Positions 28,947 to 39,065 of a stretch of 42,237 nt of DNA are shown one piece after another. The DNA is from Candidatus Cloacimonadota bacterium (lineage in GTDB: Bacteria > Cloacimonadota > Cloacimonadia > Cloacimonadales > JAFGVF01). The notes under the pieces are model-generated. The model ran no database searches. It saw only the letters and a list, made by a program, of their open reading frames with translations, and was not told the DNA's origin. The stretch spans positions 1 to 42,237 of the forward strand of contig JAEKNW010000264.1 of NCBI GenBank assembly GCA_016838885.1, read 5' to 3'. Each line of letters opens with the position of its first letter. Position 1 is the first letter of the stretch. A program made the translations under genes and the position numbers.

Positions 28947-29653
28947 GCTTCTAATCTATTATATAATATATGTTTATGAACTTTGATTTCACTTAACTTA
29001 ATCTAATTGTATTAAGTATAATTAGTTGAAAATTAAATTTGATCTATCTAAGAAAGTGCAAAAGTGAAGAAGTGAATTGATTTAAAAAATATTTTTATAT
29101 AATTTTTTATAATTTTTTTTATTTTTATCTTCACTTATTCACTTTAATCACTCTAAGAAATGTTGTTTATACTTGCTGGTGCAAATTGAAATATAAATTA
29201 TAACAATGAAGGTTAATTTGTTATTTAAATAGTCTTCATATCAGAATAAAAAAAACGAGAAGATTTTGCTTTATTAAAAAAATATTTTATAACTGTATGG
29301 TATTTTACAATCATATTGATTCACAAAACTTCTCTAATGATAACAAGCTCAATAAACGTTGTTATAAATGGTATTTTGCTATTATCAATTATAACATTAG
29401 ATTAGAAATATTTAACAAATGAAAATATTTCATATTATGAAGTAGTTATTTTTTTAAGAAATGCATAAAAAAAGCAAAAAAATATTTGACAAATTATTAT
29501 TCCAATGTTTTTTTTGATAAGACTAAACACATGAGAGTTTGAATGATATGAGTTAAAAAATCAATAAAGTGAAAAACTCACAATTGATTAATTTTATTCA
29601 TAAGAAAAAACTGTTTGCAAGAAATTTAGAAATTTTTATATCCTGGAGGAAAA

Positions 29654-32600
29654 ATGAAAAAAATCTTAGCTTTAGTTTTCTTTATATCTTTGAGTTACCA
29701 TTTATTCGGATTAGGAAATATTAACGGTAACGTCGATATTGTTGGACAAGAAGATAATTCTGGTGTTATTGTCCAACTTCTACAAACTGGCGATATAGCT
29801 ACAACTAATTCTACAGGGAGTTTCGAGTTTAACAATCTTTATTATGGAAATTATTCATTAATTATCCAAAAAAATGGGTGCTTAACCAAATTTGTAGATC
29901 AGATATTGGTAGATGATAACAATCAATTCATTGAAGAACAGCTATATCAAGGTGACTTGAACACCGACGGTATCATTGATATTCTTGATAGAGTCCTTGT
30001 ATCTCATTCACTTAATAGCAGTTTTGGAGAAGAAGGTTATATTGCAGAAAAAGACTTCAATCAAGATGGTGTGATTGATGATTTGGATGTACAATATCTA
30101 ATTACTTATTGGAATCAAAGAAGTAGTGAAACACTAAACATTATTGATCCAGAAGTTGGAGGATTTGTTGTTCAAGGTAACATCTCCATCAGTTTTCCAA
30201 GCGGCAGCTTTGAGGAAAGTACACAGATAGAAATAACTCAAAGTGAAGAAATCCCTTTTGAAGCAAGTGAATATAACATAACACCAGTCAGTGATTATTA
30301 TAGCTTTAATAATGAAGGAATTCAGCTAAATGAACATGCCATCGTTGCCCTAAAAGTTGATAGTAGTATTTTTTCAGAAGATGTGGAAATAGAATTTTAT
30401 AGAATGTATCATTATTATTACGATGAACGAAGAGAAGAATATACGGTTGATTACCTTCCATTTTGGATTGATGAAGATAGTGGATTAGTACTATCTGAAA
30501 TAGACCACTTTTCTGGAATATTCTTAGGAGTAGATGTAAATGCATTACCAACATATAATTTTACAATTCCTATACCTGTAAATCAAGTAATTACTTTTCA
30601 AGAACCCTATGCTTTGTACGAATTTCCAGAACTCTTGAATATTGATAGTTTTGAATTATCCCCCCAAGTTCCCGGTCCTCTTTTTAACACCTATGACCAT
30701 TCAAGCGGTTGGTTAAATCATAGTGATTATTGGGGATCGGTTCATTGTCCCCCAGAAATATCAGATAATAACTGGATAGTAGTCTATTGTAGTGTTTATG
30801 ATAATGGGGAATATAGAGTTCCAACAAATCCTGCTTTTTCTGATTTAATTTTTTCTGGAGATAGCGAAGATACTATGAAATCCTTTTTATCTTTTAATGT
30901 GGATTTATCTAACTTAACTAGTGCAGTTTTGGAATTTGATTTATTTGTACAGGCTTATGATGCAAAAGATTATTTTTCAGTTTATGTAGTACCATATTCG
31001 CTGTATCAAGGTAATGTCGCTTACGGGGCTGTAGCATTAACACCATCTTTTATGAGATTTCCATTGAGAGATGTTGATAATAATCCTTCTAGAACATTTA
31101 ATACAGGGGATGCTCATGTTAGCCCTGACGTTGATGACTGGGTACATAAAGGTTATAACTTGTTTTCTGGAATTGGTGTTGTTCCTGGTTCATCAAATCC
31201 CTTAGTTCAAGTATCTTTATGTTTTCAAGCAGACAACGACAATGACAGAATGGCAGGTGCTTTTATTGATAATCTAAAAATTGTAGCAACTAATGGTATA
31301 GATGTCAATATCACATGTTCAGATACTTCACCTCTAATTAATCAAAATATAACATTTAATGCAAATTATTCCGATCCAATAGGAGATCTTGCAGGATATA
31401 GATGGGATTTTGGTGATGGAAGCGTGGAAGAATTTGTTGCTAGTTCAGTATCTTCAATAACACACTCTTACTCATCTACTGGCTCTAAAAATGTTACTCT
31501 CACTGTCTGGGATGAGGGTGGTAATTTCAATTATACACATGATGACATAGAGTTTAAGATGAATCATGCAACTGCCAATGATAATATTACAATCAATGTA
31601 ACTCAATCCCAACCAAACCAAGCTCCAGATACATGGATAACTAACAATCCAGGATCCAGTATAAACACAAATAGTGCTAGTTTTAGTTGGAATGGTTCCG
31701 ATCCAGATGGATATGTGGTAGGTTATTACTATGAATTAGATGATTCAACCCCAGATAACTGGACAACTGGTAGAAATGTAACACTAAATAACATTTCTCC
31801 AGGAAGTCATACTTTCTTTGTCCGTGCCAAGGATGATGATGGCTTGGTAGATCCAACACCAGCATCTTATACTTTTACCTATACTCCTACACCATCCGTT
31901 CAAATAACATTTACAAATCCAAGTAATGGATCAAGTACCAGCACTCGGATTATATCAGTAGAAGGGTATCTGAATAATACCAGTATCACTAATATGAATC
32001 TTAATGTAAATGGTGCTAATTACTCTATTGCTGTAAATAATGGTAATTTTGTAAATGCTGTTTATATTAGGCAAGGGACAAATACAATCACTGCATCAGT
32101 TCCTGGATATACAGGGAGTGCTACCCTTACTGTAACTGGAAATATGCAACCTGTTGATATGACATCAATCCTTACATGGAATAGTGCTACTGATGTAGAT
32201 CTCTATGTAGAAGATCCTAATGGTGAAATATGTTATTATAACCATCAAAATACAGCAATAGGTGGGCATTTAGATAGAGATGATACAGATGGTTATGGAC
32301 CTGAAACTTTTACTCTTGAAGATGGAGAAGTCATTGATGGTCAGTATCATATCAGGGTAAATTATTATAGTGGGTCTAATCCAGTTAACTCATCTGTTTA
32401 TACGCTTTTAAATGAAGGGGCTCCTAATCAAGTGTCTTATTCTGATGGACCACATACATTGTCTGAGCCAAGTGGTGGAAGTTCAACACCTACTGGAGCA
32501 TGGTGGAATGTAAGAACAGTAACCTTCAACTTAAGAGCGCCAATACCACCTAATTTGAATTTAATAAAAGAGGAAAATAGGTTATTTTTAGAATGGGAGA

Positions 32601-32947
32601 GCTGTCTCGATGGAGATATATACAGCTATGAAGTTAAGTATTCAGATACTCCGAATGTAGCAATCAATTCATCTTTGTTAAAATCACTCAATGTAGATAA
32701 ACCAGATATCGAAGAAATATGGAATAGTCGAAAAGTCATTGCAAAAGAAGATGTGGTGAAAGAAATATCTGATAGTAAAGAAGTTGTTTCTAGAAAAATA
32801 AACAGAATTGAAATCCCTAAAGAAATGTATGAAGAAAATATTTCTTATGTAAAACTCTTTATTTATGAGGATTCAGGAGTATGGTCAGAATCAGAAGTGT
32901 TAGAAATTAACTATAATCACGCTCAAAATGGAGGTTATAATGAATAG
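29654..32947 (+). CDS. Large secreted protein with dockerin-like and PKD-type regions
   Basis: Signal peptide MKKILALVFFISLSYHLFG; GDLNTDGIIDILDRVLVSHSL / KDFNQDGVIDDLDVQYLITYW dockerin-like pair; PKD YRWDFGDGSVEE...HSYSSTGSKNVTLTVWD. Confidence 0.85.
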   Translation: MKKILALVFFISLSYHLFGLGNINGNVDIVGQEDNSGVIVQLLQTGDIATTNSTGSFEFNNLYYGNYSLIIQKNGCLTKFVDQILVDDNNQFIEEQLYQGDLNTDGIIDILDRVLVSHSLNSSFGEEGYIAEKDFNQDGVIDDLDVQYLITYWNQRSSETLNIIDPEVGGFVVQGNISISFPSGSFEESTQIEITQSEEIPFEASEYNITPVSDYYSFNNEGIQLNEHAIVALKVDSSIFSEDVEIEFYRMYHYYYDERREEYTVDYLPFWIDEDSGLVLSEIDHFSGIFLGVDVNALPTYNFTIPIPVNQVITFQEPYALYEFPELLNIDSFELSPQVPGPLFNTYDHSSGWLNHSDYWGSVHCPPEISDNNWIVVYCSVYDNGEYRVPTNPAFSDLIFSGDSEDTMKSFLSFNVDLSNLTSAVLEFDLFVQAYDAKDYFSVYVVPYSLYQGNVAYGAVALTPSFMRFPLRDVDNNPSRTFNTGDAHVSPDVDDWVHKGYNLFSGIGVVPGSSNPLVQVSLCFQADNDNDRMAGAFIDNLKIVATNGIDVNITCSDTSPLINQNITFNANYSDPIGDLAGYRWDFGDGSVEEFVASSVSSITHSYSSTGSKNVTLTVWDEGGNFNYTHDDIEFKMNHATANDNITINVTQSQPNQAPDTWITNNPGSSINTNSASFSWNGSDPDGYVVGYYYELDDSTPDNWTTGRNVTLNNISPGSHTFFVRAKDDDGLVDPTPASYTFTYTPTPSVQITFTNPSNGSSTSTRIISVEGYLNNTSITNMNLNVNGANYSIAVNNGNFVNAVYIRQGTNTITASVPGYTGSATLTVTGNMQPVDMTSILTWNSATDVDLYVEDPNGEICYYNHQNTAIGGHLDRDDTDGYGPETFTLEDGEVIDGQYHIRVNYYSGSNPVNSSVYTLLNEGAPNQVSYSDGPHTLSEPSGGSSTPTGAWWNVRTVTFNLRAPIPPNLNLIKEENRLFLEWESCLDGDIYSYEVKYSDTPNVAINSSLLKSLNVDKPDIEEIWNSRKVIAKEDVVKEISDSKEVVSRKINRIEIPKEMYEENISYVKLFIYEDSGVWSESEVLEINYNHAQNGGYNE

Positions 32948-35900
32948 ATTATTTTTAAGCTTAGTAATAATCGTTTTAGCTATTAATATATATGGTATAT
33001 CCTTTAATACAACAAATGAAGATTTTGCCCAATTTGATGAAATTGAAGTTTCAATACAATCAGATAGTCTGATATTAGACCTAAAAGCGTTTGATTTTCA
33101 AATTAATTATGATTCTAATATCTTACACTTTGATGGTTGGCAATTAAATGATATAATAAGTAATTTCACAATTGACAAAGCAGAAGCAGACAGCTTGAAT
33201 GGAACAATTCATATTATAGGATGTATTGATAATCAACCGAATGGGGTGCAAGTAGGAATTAACTCCTCATTTGTAAATTTTCATTTTACCGCTATAGAAG
33301 TTGGCGTATGTGAACTGAGTTGGCAAGAATATCCCAATATCTGTTGCGATTCAAATCTTGTATCTTATAGACTTGATACATTTTCTCATAGTTTGATAAT
33401 ACACCCTGATTTGAATGGTTCAGGATCTGAACAAGACCCTTTTCTTATTACAAACCTAGATGAGTTAAGATTTTTGAGTGAAAATCCTGGAGTAGTGACA
33501 GTAGGATATCACTTTCAGCTGTTGAATGATATTGATGCATCAGAAACTGAAAATTGGAATGCTGGATTTGGTTTATTGCCTATTGGGAATTTAACAGATA
33601 GATTTAGAGGTGGTTTTGATGGAAATGGTCATACAATATCAAATCTTTATATTAATAGACCTGAGCAGGATTATGTTGGTTTGTTTGGTTACATAGATGA
33701 ATCTATTATAAGTAATATAGGTTTAATTGATAGTGATATAACTGGAAAAATGTACGTAGGGAGCTTGGCTGGTTATAGTTCTTGCAGTACTATTGATAAC
33801 AGCTATGCAACTGGGAATGTTAGTAGTAATGGTTCAGTTTCCGGTGGTTTGATAGGTTCTCAAGCTTCAGGAACTGTCAACAACTGCTATGCATCCGGGA
33901 GTCTTTCGTGTGGTTGGCTTAGTTACGGTGGTTTGATAGGTTATCTAATTTCAGGAACTGTTAACAACTGCTATGCGACAGTCAGTGTTGATAGTTATGG
34001 AGGAGGCTTGGTTGGTTATAGTAATAGTGGAGCAACTATTAATAACAGTTTTTGGGATATTGAGACATCTGGTCTAACTACAAGTGCTGGAGGTATAGGT
34101 TTAACGACATATCAGATGAAAACACCCTCATATTTTGTTGATGCTGGGTGGAGTCTTATAGTTTATAATGCGTATGATGAAGCAGATTGGGGTTTTAGGC
34201 CTGACATTAATGAGTGTTATCCTGCTCTTATTTGGCAGATACCTGATGTTTTTGATGATGTTGATGAAGAAGCTCCTAGACAGCCATCAGACTTTAATTA
34301 TATGTATGGTGAAGTAGAAGTACCAGTAGATGGAACATTGAGTTGGACTTTTGGAGAAAACACAGAAACCTATGATGTTTATTTTGATACAGTTTACCCC
34401 CCTGAAAATATGGTAATTGATGAAGAGATAGCTGGAGAGAACGGTACTTACTCATTTGAGGATTTACTTTATGGTACGAGATATTACTGGAAAATCGTAA
34501 CAAAGAACTCATATTCAGAACACAATACAAATTGTATTGGGTGGTTCAATACTACCACAGGAGTTAACAACTATGTTCTAGAAGTTTCTCCTCCCAAAGA
34601 TCAACTACTAGACTACTTACCATCGGAGTTGCTTTTCATATTAAATGACAATATAGAGTATGTTGAGTTATGGTTTGGTGACATAGAATCACAGACAGAA
34701 GTTGTAATACCTTTAACTATTGCTTCTGATACATTGACTTATCAACTCCCAGATATAGACTACTTACATAACCAGTATTATTGGACTTTAGTTTATTTCG
34801 ATACTGAATTAATGGAACACAGTTTAAATGGATATTTTATCACACCTTTGAATAACTTGGGTGGTGATGGTTCAGAATCTAGTCCTATACAGATTTCCAC
34901 ATTAAACGAATTACAGATATTTAATAATCTTTACCCTTACCACAATAACAGTGATCCATATTTTGAACTTGCTAATGATATAGATGCTTCAGCGACTATT
35001 GATTGGAACGAAGGAGCAGGATTTGAACCCATTGGGTCAAATGATAACAGATTCACAGGTAACTTTAAAGGGAATGGTTTTATAATCTCAAATCTCTATA
35101 TAAACCGCCCCACCCAGGATTATGTTGGGCTTTTTGGATACACTGATAATTCAAATTTAGCGAGCGTGTATTTAGAAGATGTTGATATAAACGCAAATCA
35201 AAATGTTGGGGGGTTAAGTGGATGCAAACTCTGGGGTCAAGTCAATGACTGCTTTGTTACAGGAATCGTCAGTGGAACGTCAGAAGTAGGTGGACTGATT
35301 GGTAAATTTCATTATGGTCCTGCCACTAACTGCTATGCAAGTGTTAATGTGAGTGGGTCTGGGAATAATGTCGGTGGATTAATAGGAGATTGTTTGGTGG
35401 CACTCGACAGCTGCTATGCTACTGGAAATGTGAGTGGATCAGGGAATGCGACCGGCGGGTTGATTGGGTATCAGCGAGGGGGTGATTTAGAGGAAGAATT
35501 CACTAATTGTTATTCTACTGGAAATGTAAGTGGATCGTATCAAGTAGGTGGGTTGGTCGGGTTATCTTTTGGAATATACGGCAATTGTTATGCCACTGGG
35601 AATGTAAGCGGATCTTCTAGAGTTGGCGGTTTAATTGGAAACCAAGGGTCTCCAGGTTGGGGATATTCTGGAGTAAGAAATTGCTATGCAACTGGTAATG
35701 TGGATGGTGATGATAATGATGTTGGAGGGTTGATAGGGTTTCAATATACTGGTACAACCAGCAATAGCTATGCAACAGGTGATATTTCAGGCTCTTCTCT
35801 TGTCGGTGGTTTGGTAGGTATTCTAAGTTCAGGAACTGTCAATAATAGCTATGCAACTGGTAATGTGAATGGTGATTATGCTGGAGGGTTGATAGGGTAT

Positions 35901-38690
35901 CTATGGACTGGAGGGATCGCCAGCAATAGCTATGCAACAGGTGGTGTTACAGGTTCTTCTCATGTAGGTGGTTTGATAGGTTTTCTAAATTCAGGAACTG
36001 TCAACAACAGCTTTTGGGATATTGAGACATCTGGTCAAACTACAAGCGCTGGAGGTTCAGATGCTACAGGGTTAACAACACAGCAAATGAAAACACCTGC
36101 AATATTTGTAGATGCTGATTGGAGTGTAGTTGGTTTCAATGCTGATATTGATGGAGATTGGTTTTTTAATCCCAGCATTAATGATCTGTATCCTGCTCTT
36201 TCATGGCAGGTTTCTGGTGTTGTTGCCCCTATCCTAACCTATCCAAGAGATAATGGAGAAACTGCAATAACAGGAGAACAACTAATATGGGAAGCTGATC
36301 TATTTGAACATGCTACTTCATATCTTTTGAGTGTAGGGACTGACAACCCACCAACTAATATATTACATAATCAGGATATAGGGTTAGTAACCAACTATTT
36401 ATTTGCTGGGATTGGAGCAGATGCAGAATACTATTGGCAAGTGATCCCTGTAGATGCTGACGGTAATGAAGCTGAGAACTGCCCAATCAGGAGCTTTTCC
36501 ACCGTAAATATCGCCTCAGTGTTGGCTCAAAACAAGATAATTGAATCAACTATTCCTATCAATGGTAACTACCCTATGAGTTATAGCCAAACTATATTCT
36601 TTCAATCTGAACTCACAAGTATTGATCCTATTATCGATAGACTATATTTAAAAAGAAATACCTCAGAATCGATCACAGGTTCTGAAAATTTGCGAATCTA
36701 TCTAGCTCATACTGACAAAACAGAGTTTGAAGCAGAGAACGACTGGGTAACTATTACTGATGGTTTAATACAAGTAGCAGAGATCTCAGTTGGAGAAGGA
36801 GATTGGGTTGAGCTTCAGTTTGAAAATCCATTTATCTATAATCAAAATGATAATTTAGTTGTAGGGATAGCAGATTATGTTAATAATGCTAATACTTCAA
36901 TATCACCATTCTTAGCATTGGAAGTAGATGGTTATCGATCAATTAGTTATTGCTCAGATAGTAGTATACCATACCCCATTATACCATATGAAGGAACAAG
37001 ACACGAAGCAGTTGCTTATATAGCTTTTGAGATCAAAGACATTGTCGTTGGGAATGTGTCTCCAGTTAATGGTGTCATAGAATTATATGAAACAGAATCC
37101 CAACTGTTTCAAGTGTTTGCAGATGATCCATTAAATCATAGTTTATTATACAGTTGGAAGCTAGATTGTGAGGAAGTCTCAAATTCAGATTCTTTACTTT
37201 TTAATACTGATTATGATACAGCTGGAGAATACAGTTTAACGCTTTCAATTAGTAGGGATTATTCATCGTATAATAGAAAACAAAATCCAACATTAACTAG
37301 AAGAAATGTTGAAACTTTTGAGTGGACTATAATTGTACATGATATTGACCAAAATATAGTAATTACTGATTTATCCTTTGCTTTTGAAGAAGATGGTGTT
37401 TGGAATCCTATTGACCAAATTATTTGTGAAAACGAAACACTCAATTTCTATATAAACGCAAGTGACCCTGATGGTAATGATTTAACTTATAGTTGGTTGC
37501 TAAATCATGTAGAAGTCTCTGCAAGTTCTTTATATCAGTTTCAAACTGATTATAATTTGGCTGGAAGTTATACACTTGAGCTGATTCTAGATGACAACTA
37601 TATTCGTGAGCAAATAATTACTTCTAGACTTAATAATCGAAGAAATAGTAAAAGTTCATCTATGTCTCGTGAAAGATTCGATAATAACCCCATATCTAAG
37701 TTTTCAGTTGATAGAACATTAAGAGCTGCTATTAGAGATACGCAGACATTCACTTGGCAGATTGAAGTAAGTGATGTAGATCAAACAATCGTTATTCATG
37801 ATTTATCTTATGCAACAGCATTAGAGGGGGTCTGGACTCCAGTTGACCAATTTATCAGTGAAACCGAAACACTCAATTTCTATATAAACGCAAGTGACCC
37901 TGATAGTAATGATTTAACTTATAGTTGGATATTAAATGGAACCGAAGTCTCTACATCGGCAACCTATCTATTTGAGACAGATTATGATTCTGCTGGTGAA
38001 TATACACTAGAATTAATTATTAATGATAACTATGGTGATGTTGCTTTAAGAAACATTCAATCATTTAACTGGAATATTGAAGTAACTGATGTTGATCAAG
38101 AGATTGAAATTACTGATTTGTCTTATGCTACTGAATTAGATGGTGTATGGACACCTGAAGATCAGATGTTTGAAGAACATACAATCCTCAATTTCTTTGT
38201 CAATGCTTTCGATCCTGATGGACAAGATTTATCTTATGAATGGCAGTTAAATGATACTGTAGTTTCAGATACTCAATCATTCGATTATGATAGTTCAAAT
38301 TATCAGAATAATACTTATGAAGTGAAGCTAACATTATCTGATGGGTTTAGAGATACTCAAGAATATATTTGGAGTGTAGTGCAAGCTGTTTCGAATGAAG
38401 ATGATATAGAGGCTATTACTGTTACTAAGTTAGGTAGCATATACCCCAATCCTTTTAATCCAAGTACAACAATTAACTTTAATATTGCCAGAAAAGATAT
38501 TGCAAGTATGAGGATATATAATATTAAAGGACAGCTTGTAAAAGACTTCGGTGAGTTTGTTAAATCACAAAATACTGTTACTTGGTATGGCCAAGATAAT
38601 AATAACAAGTCAGTTGGATCTGGATTGTACTTGGTGGTTATGAAAAGTAAATCAAATGTAGAAACTAAGAAGATAATTCTAATGAAATAG
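32940..38690 (+). CDS. Giant secreted/surface protein with GLUG repeats, Ig-like repeats and C-terminal FlgD/T9SS-type sorting domain
   Basis: Start MNRLFLSLVIIVLAINIYG with GGAGG spacing (ORF opens at 32928); repeated CYATGNVSGS..VGGLIG; C-term YPNPFNPSTTINFNI...GLYLVVMKS...KKIILMK. Confidence 0.88.
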   Translation: MNRLFLSLVIIVLAINIYGISFNTTNEDFAQFDEIEVSIQSDSLILDLKAFDFQINYDSNILHFDGWQLNDIISNFTIDKAEADSLNGTIHIIGCIDNQPNGVQVGINSSFVNFHFTAIEVGVCELSWQEYPNICCDSNLVSYRLDTFSHSLIIHPDLNGSGSEQDPFLITNLDELRFLSENPGVVTVGYHFQLLNDIDASETENWNAGFGLLPIGNLTDRFRGGFDGNGHTISNLYINRPEQDYVGLFGYIDESIISNIGLIDSDITGKMYVGSLAGYSSCSTIDNSYATGNVSSNGSVSGGLIGSQASGTVNNCYASGSLSCGWLSYGGLIGYLISGTVNNCYATVSVDSYGGGLVGYSNSGATINNSFWDIETSGLTTSAGGIGLTTYQMKTPSYFVDAGWSLIVYNAYDEADWGFRPDINECYPALIWQIPDVFDDVDEEAPRQPSDFNYMYGEVEVPVDGTLSWTFGENTETYDVYFDTVYPPENMVIDEEIAGENGTYSFEDLLYGTRYYWKIVTKNSYSEHNTNCIGWFNTTTGVNNYVLEVSPPKDQLLDYLPSELLFILNDNIEYVELWFGDIESQTEVVIPLTIASDTLTYQLPDIDYLHNQYYWTLVYFDTELMEHSLNGYFITPLNNLGGDGSESSPIQISTLNELQIFNNLYPYHNNSDPYFELANDIDASATIDWNEGAGFEPIGSNDNRFTGNFKGNGFIISNLYINRPTQDYVGLFGYTDNSNLASVYLEDVDINANQNVGGLSGCKLWGQVNDCFVTGIVSGTSEVGGLIGKFHYGPATNCYASVNVSGSGNNVGGLIGDCLVALDSCYATGNVSGSGNATGGLIGYQRGGDLEEEFTNCYSTGNVSGSYQVGGLVGLSFGIYGNCYATGNVSGSSRVGGLIGNQGSPGWGYSGVRNCYATGNVDGDDNDVGGLIGFQYTGTTSNSYATGDISGSSLVGGLVGILSSGTVNNSYATGNVNGDYAGGLIGYLWTGGIASNSYATGGVTGSSHVGGLIGFLNSGTVNNSFWDIETSGQTTSAGGSDATGLTTQQMKTPAIFVDADWSVVGFNADIDGDWFFNPSINDLYPALSWQVSGVVAPILTYPRDNGETAITGEQLIWEADLFEHATSYLLSVGTDNPPTNILHNQDIGLVTNYLFAGIGADAEYYWQVIPVDADGNEAENCPIRSFSTVNIASVLAQNKIIESTIPINGNYPMSYSQTIFFQSELTSIDPIIDRLYLKRNTSESITGSENLRIYLAHTDKTEFEAENDWVTITDGLIQVAEISVGEGDWVELQFENPFIYNQNDNLVVGIADYVNNANTSISPFLALEVDGYRSISYCSDSSIPYPIIPYEGTRHEAVAYIAFEIKDIVVGNVSPVNGVIELYETESQLFQVFADDPLNHSLLYSWKLDCEEVSNSDSLLFNTDYDTAGEYSLTLSISRDYSSYNRKQNPTLTRRNVETFEWTIIVHDIDQNIVITDLSFAFEEDGVWNPIDQIICENETLNFYINASDPDGNDLTYSWLLNHVEVSASSLYQFQTDYNLAGSYTLELILDDNYIREQIITSRLNNRRNSKSSSMSRERFDNNPISKFSVDRTLRAAIRDTQTFTWQIEVSDVDQTIVIHDLSYATALEGVWTPVDQFISETETLNFYINASDPDSNDLTYSWILNGTEVSTSATYLFETDYDSAGEYTLELIINDNYGDVALRNIQSFNWNIEVTDVDQEIEITDLSYATELDGVWTPEDQMFEEHTILNFFVNAFDPDGQDLSYEWQLNDTVVSDTQSFDYDSSNYQNNTYEVKLTLSDGFRDTQEYIWSVVQAVSNEDDIEAITVTKLGSIYPNPFNPSTTINFNIARKDIASMRIYNIKGQLVKDFGEFVKSQNTVTWYGQDNNNKSVGSGLYLVVMKSKSNVETKKIILMK

Positions 38691-38762
38691 TATCATATAA
38701 ACCTATGAGCCTTGTAATTATTAATAAAAAGGTTCATTGATTGTTAAATAATACAAAATAAT

Positions 38763-38790
38763 AAATGGCACGATTATTCTCGTGCCATTT
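38763..38790 (+). terminator. Terminator-like hairpin after the GLUG protein gene
   Basis: AAATGGCACGA-TTATTC-TCGTGCCATTT perfect 11-bp stem. Confidence 0.65.
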
Positions 38791-38879
38791 AGATTTATAA
38801 TTTAATTTTCTTGTTGTATTAGTTTATATTTAAATGATAATAGAATGATTGCTTCCTCTTAGATAGCACTAAATTTTTT

Positions 38880-38898
38880 GTCATGCAACCGTCATGCA
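38880..38898 (+). repeat. GTCATGCAACCGTCATGCA near att copy 3
   Basis: Identical to 28167-28185. Confidence 0.8.
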
Positions 38899-38957
38899 AG
38901 TAGTATATAATGAGGATAACTACATATATTACACTATTTAACTTTCTAATGAATTAT

Positions 38958-39001
38958 TCCTAAGGAAAAGGTCAGCCGTTCGAATCGGCTCATGGGTGCC
39001 A
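38958..39001 (+). repeat. att-like direct repeat copy 3 (tRNA-Arg 3' half fragment, diverged)
   Basis: 34 nt identical to copy 1, then CTCATGGGTGCCA versus CTCGGGGGTGCCA. Confidence 0.88.
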
Positions 39002-39065
39002 TTTAAGTGAAAAGTGAAAAGTGAACTACTATATACATTAAGATTATAAATTAGTTATGATTTTG

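Noticed and set aside
29486-29520. Promoter upstream of the 29654 CDS
   Set aside because: TTGACA is present but no -10-like hexamer at acceptable spacing (TGATAA lies 23 nt away).
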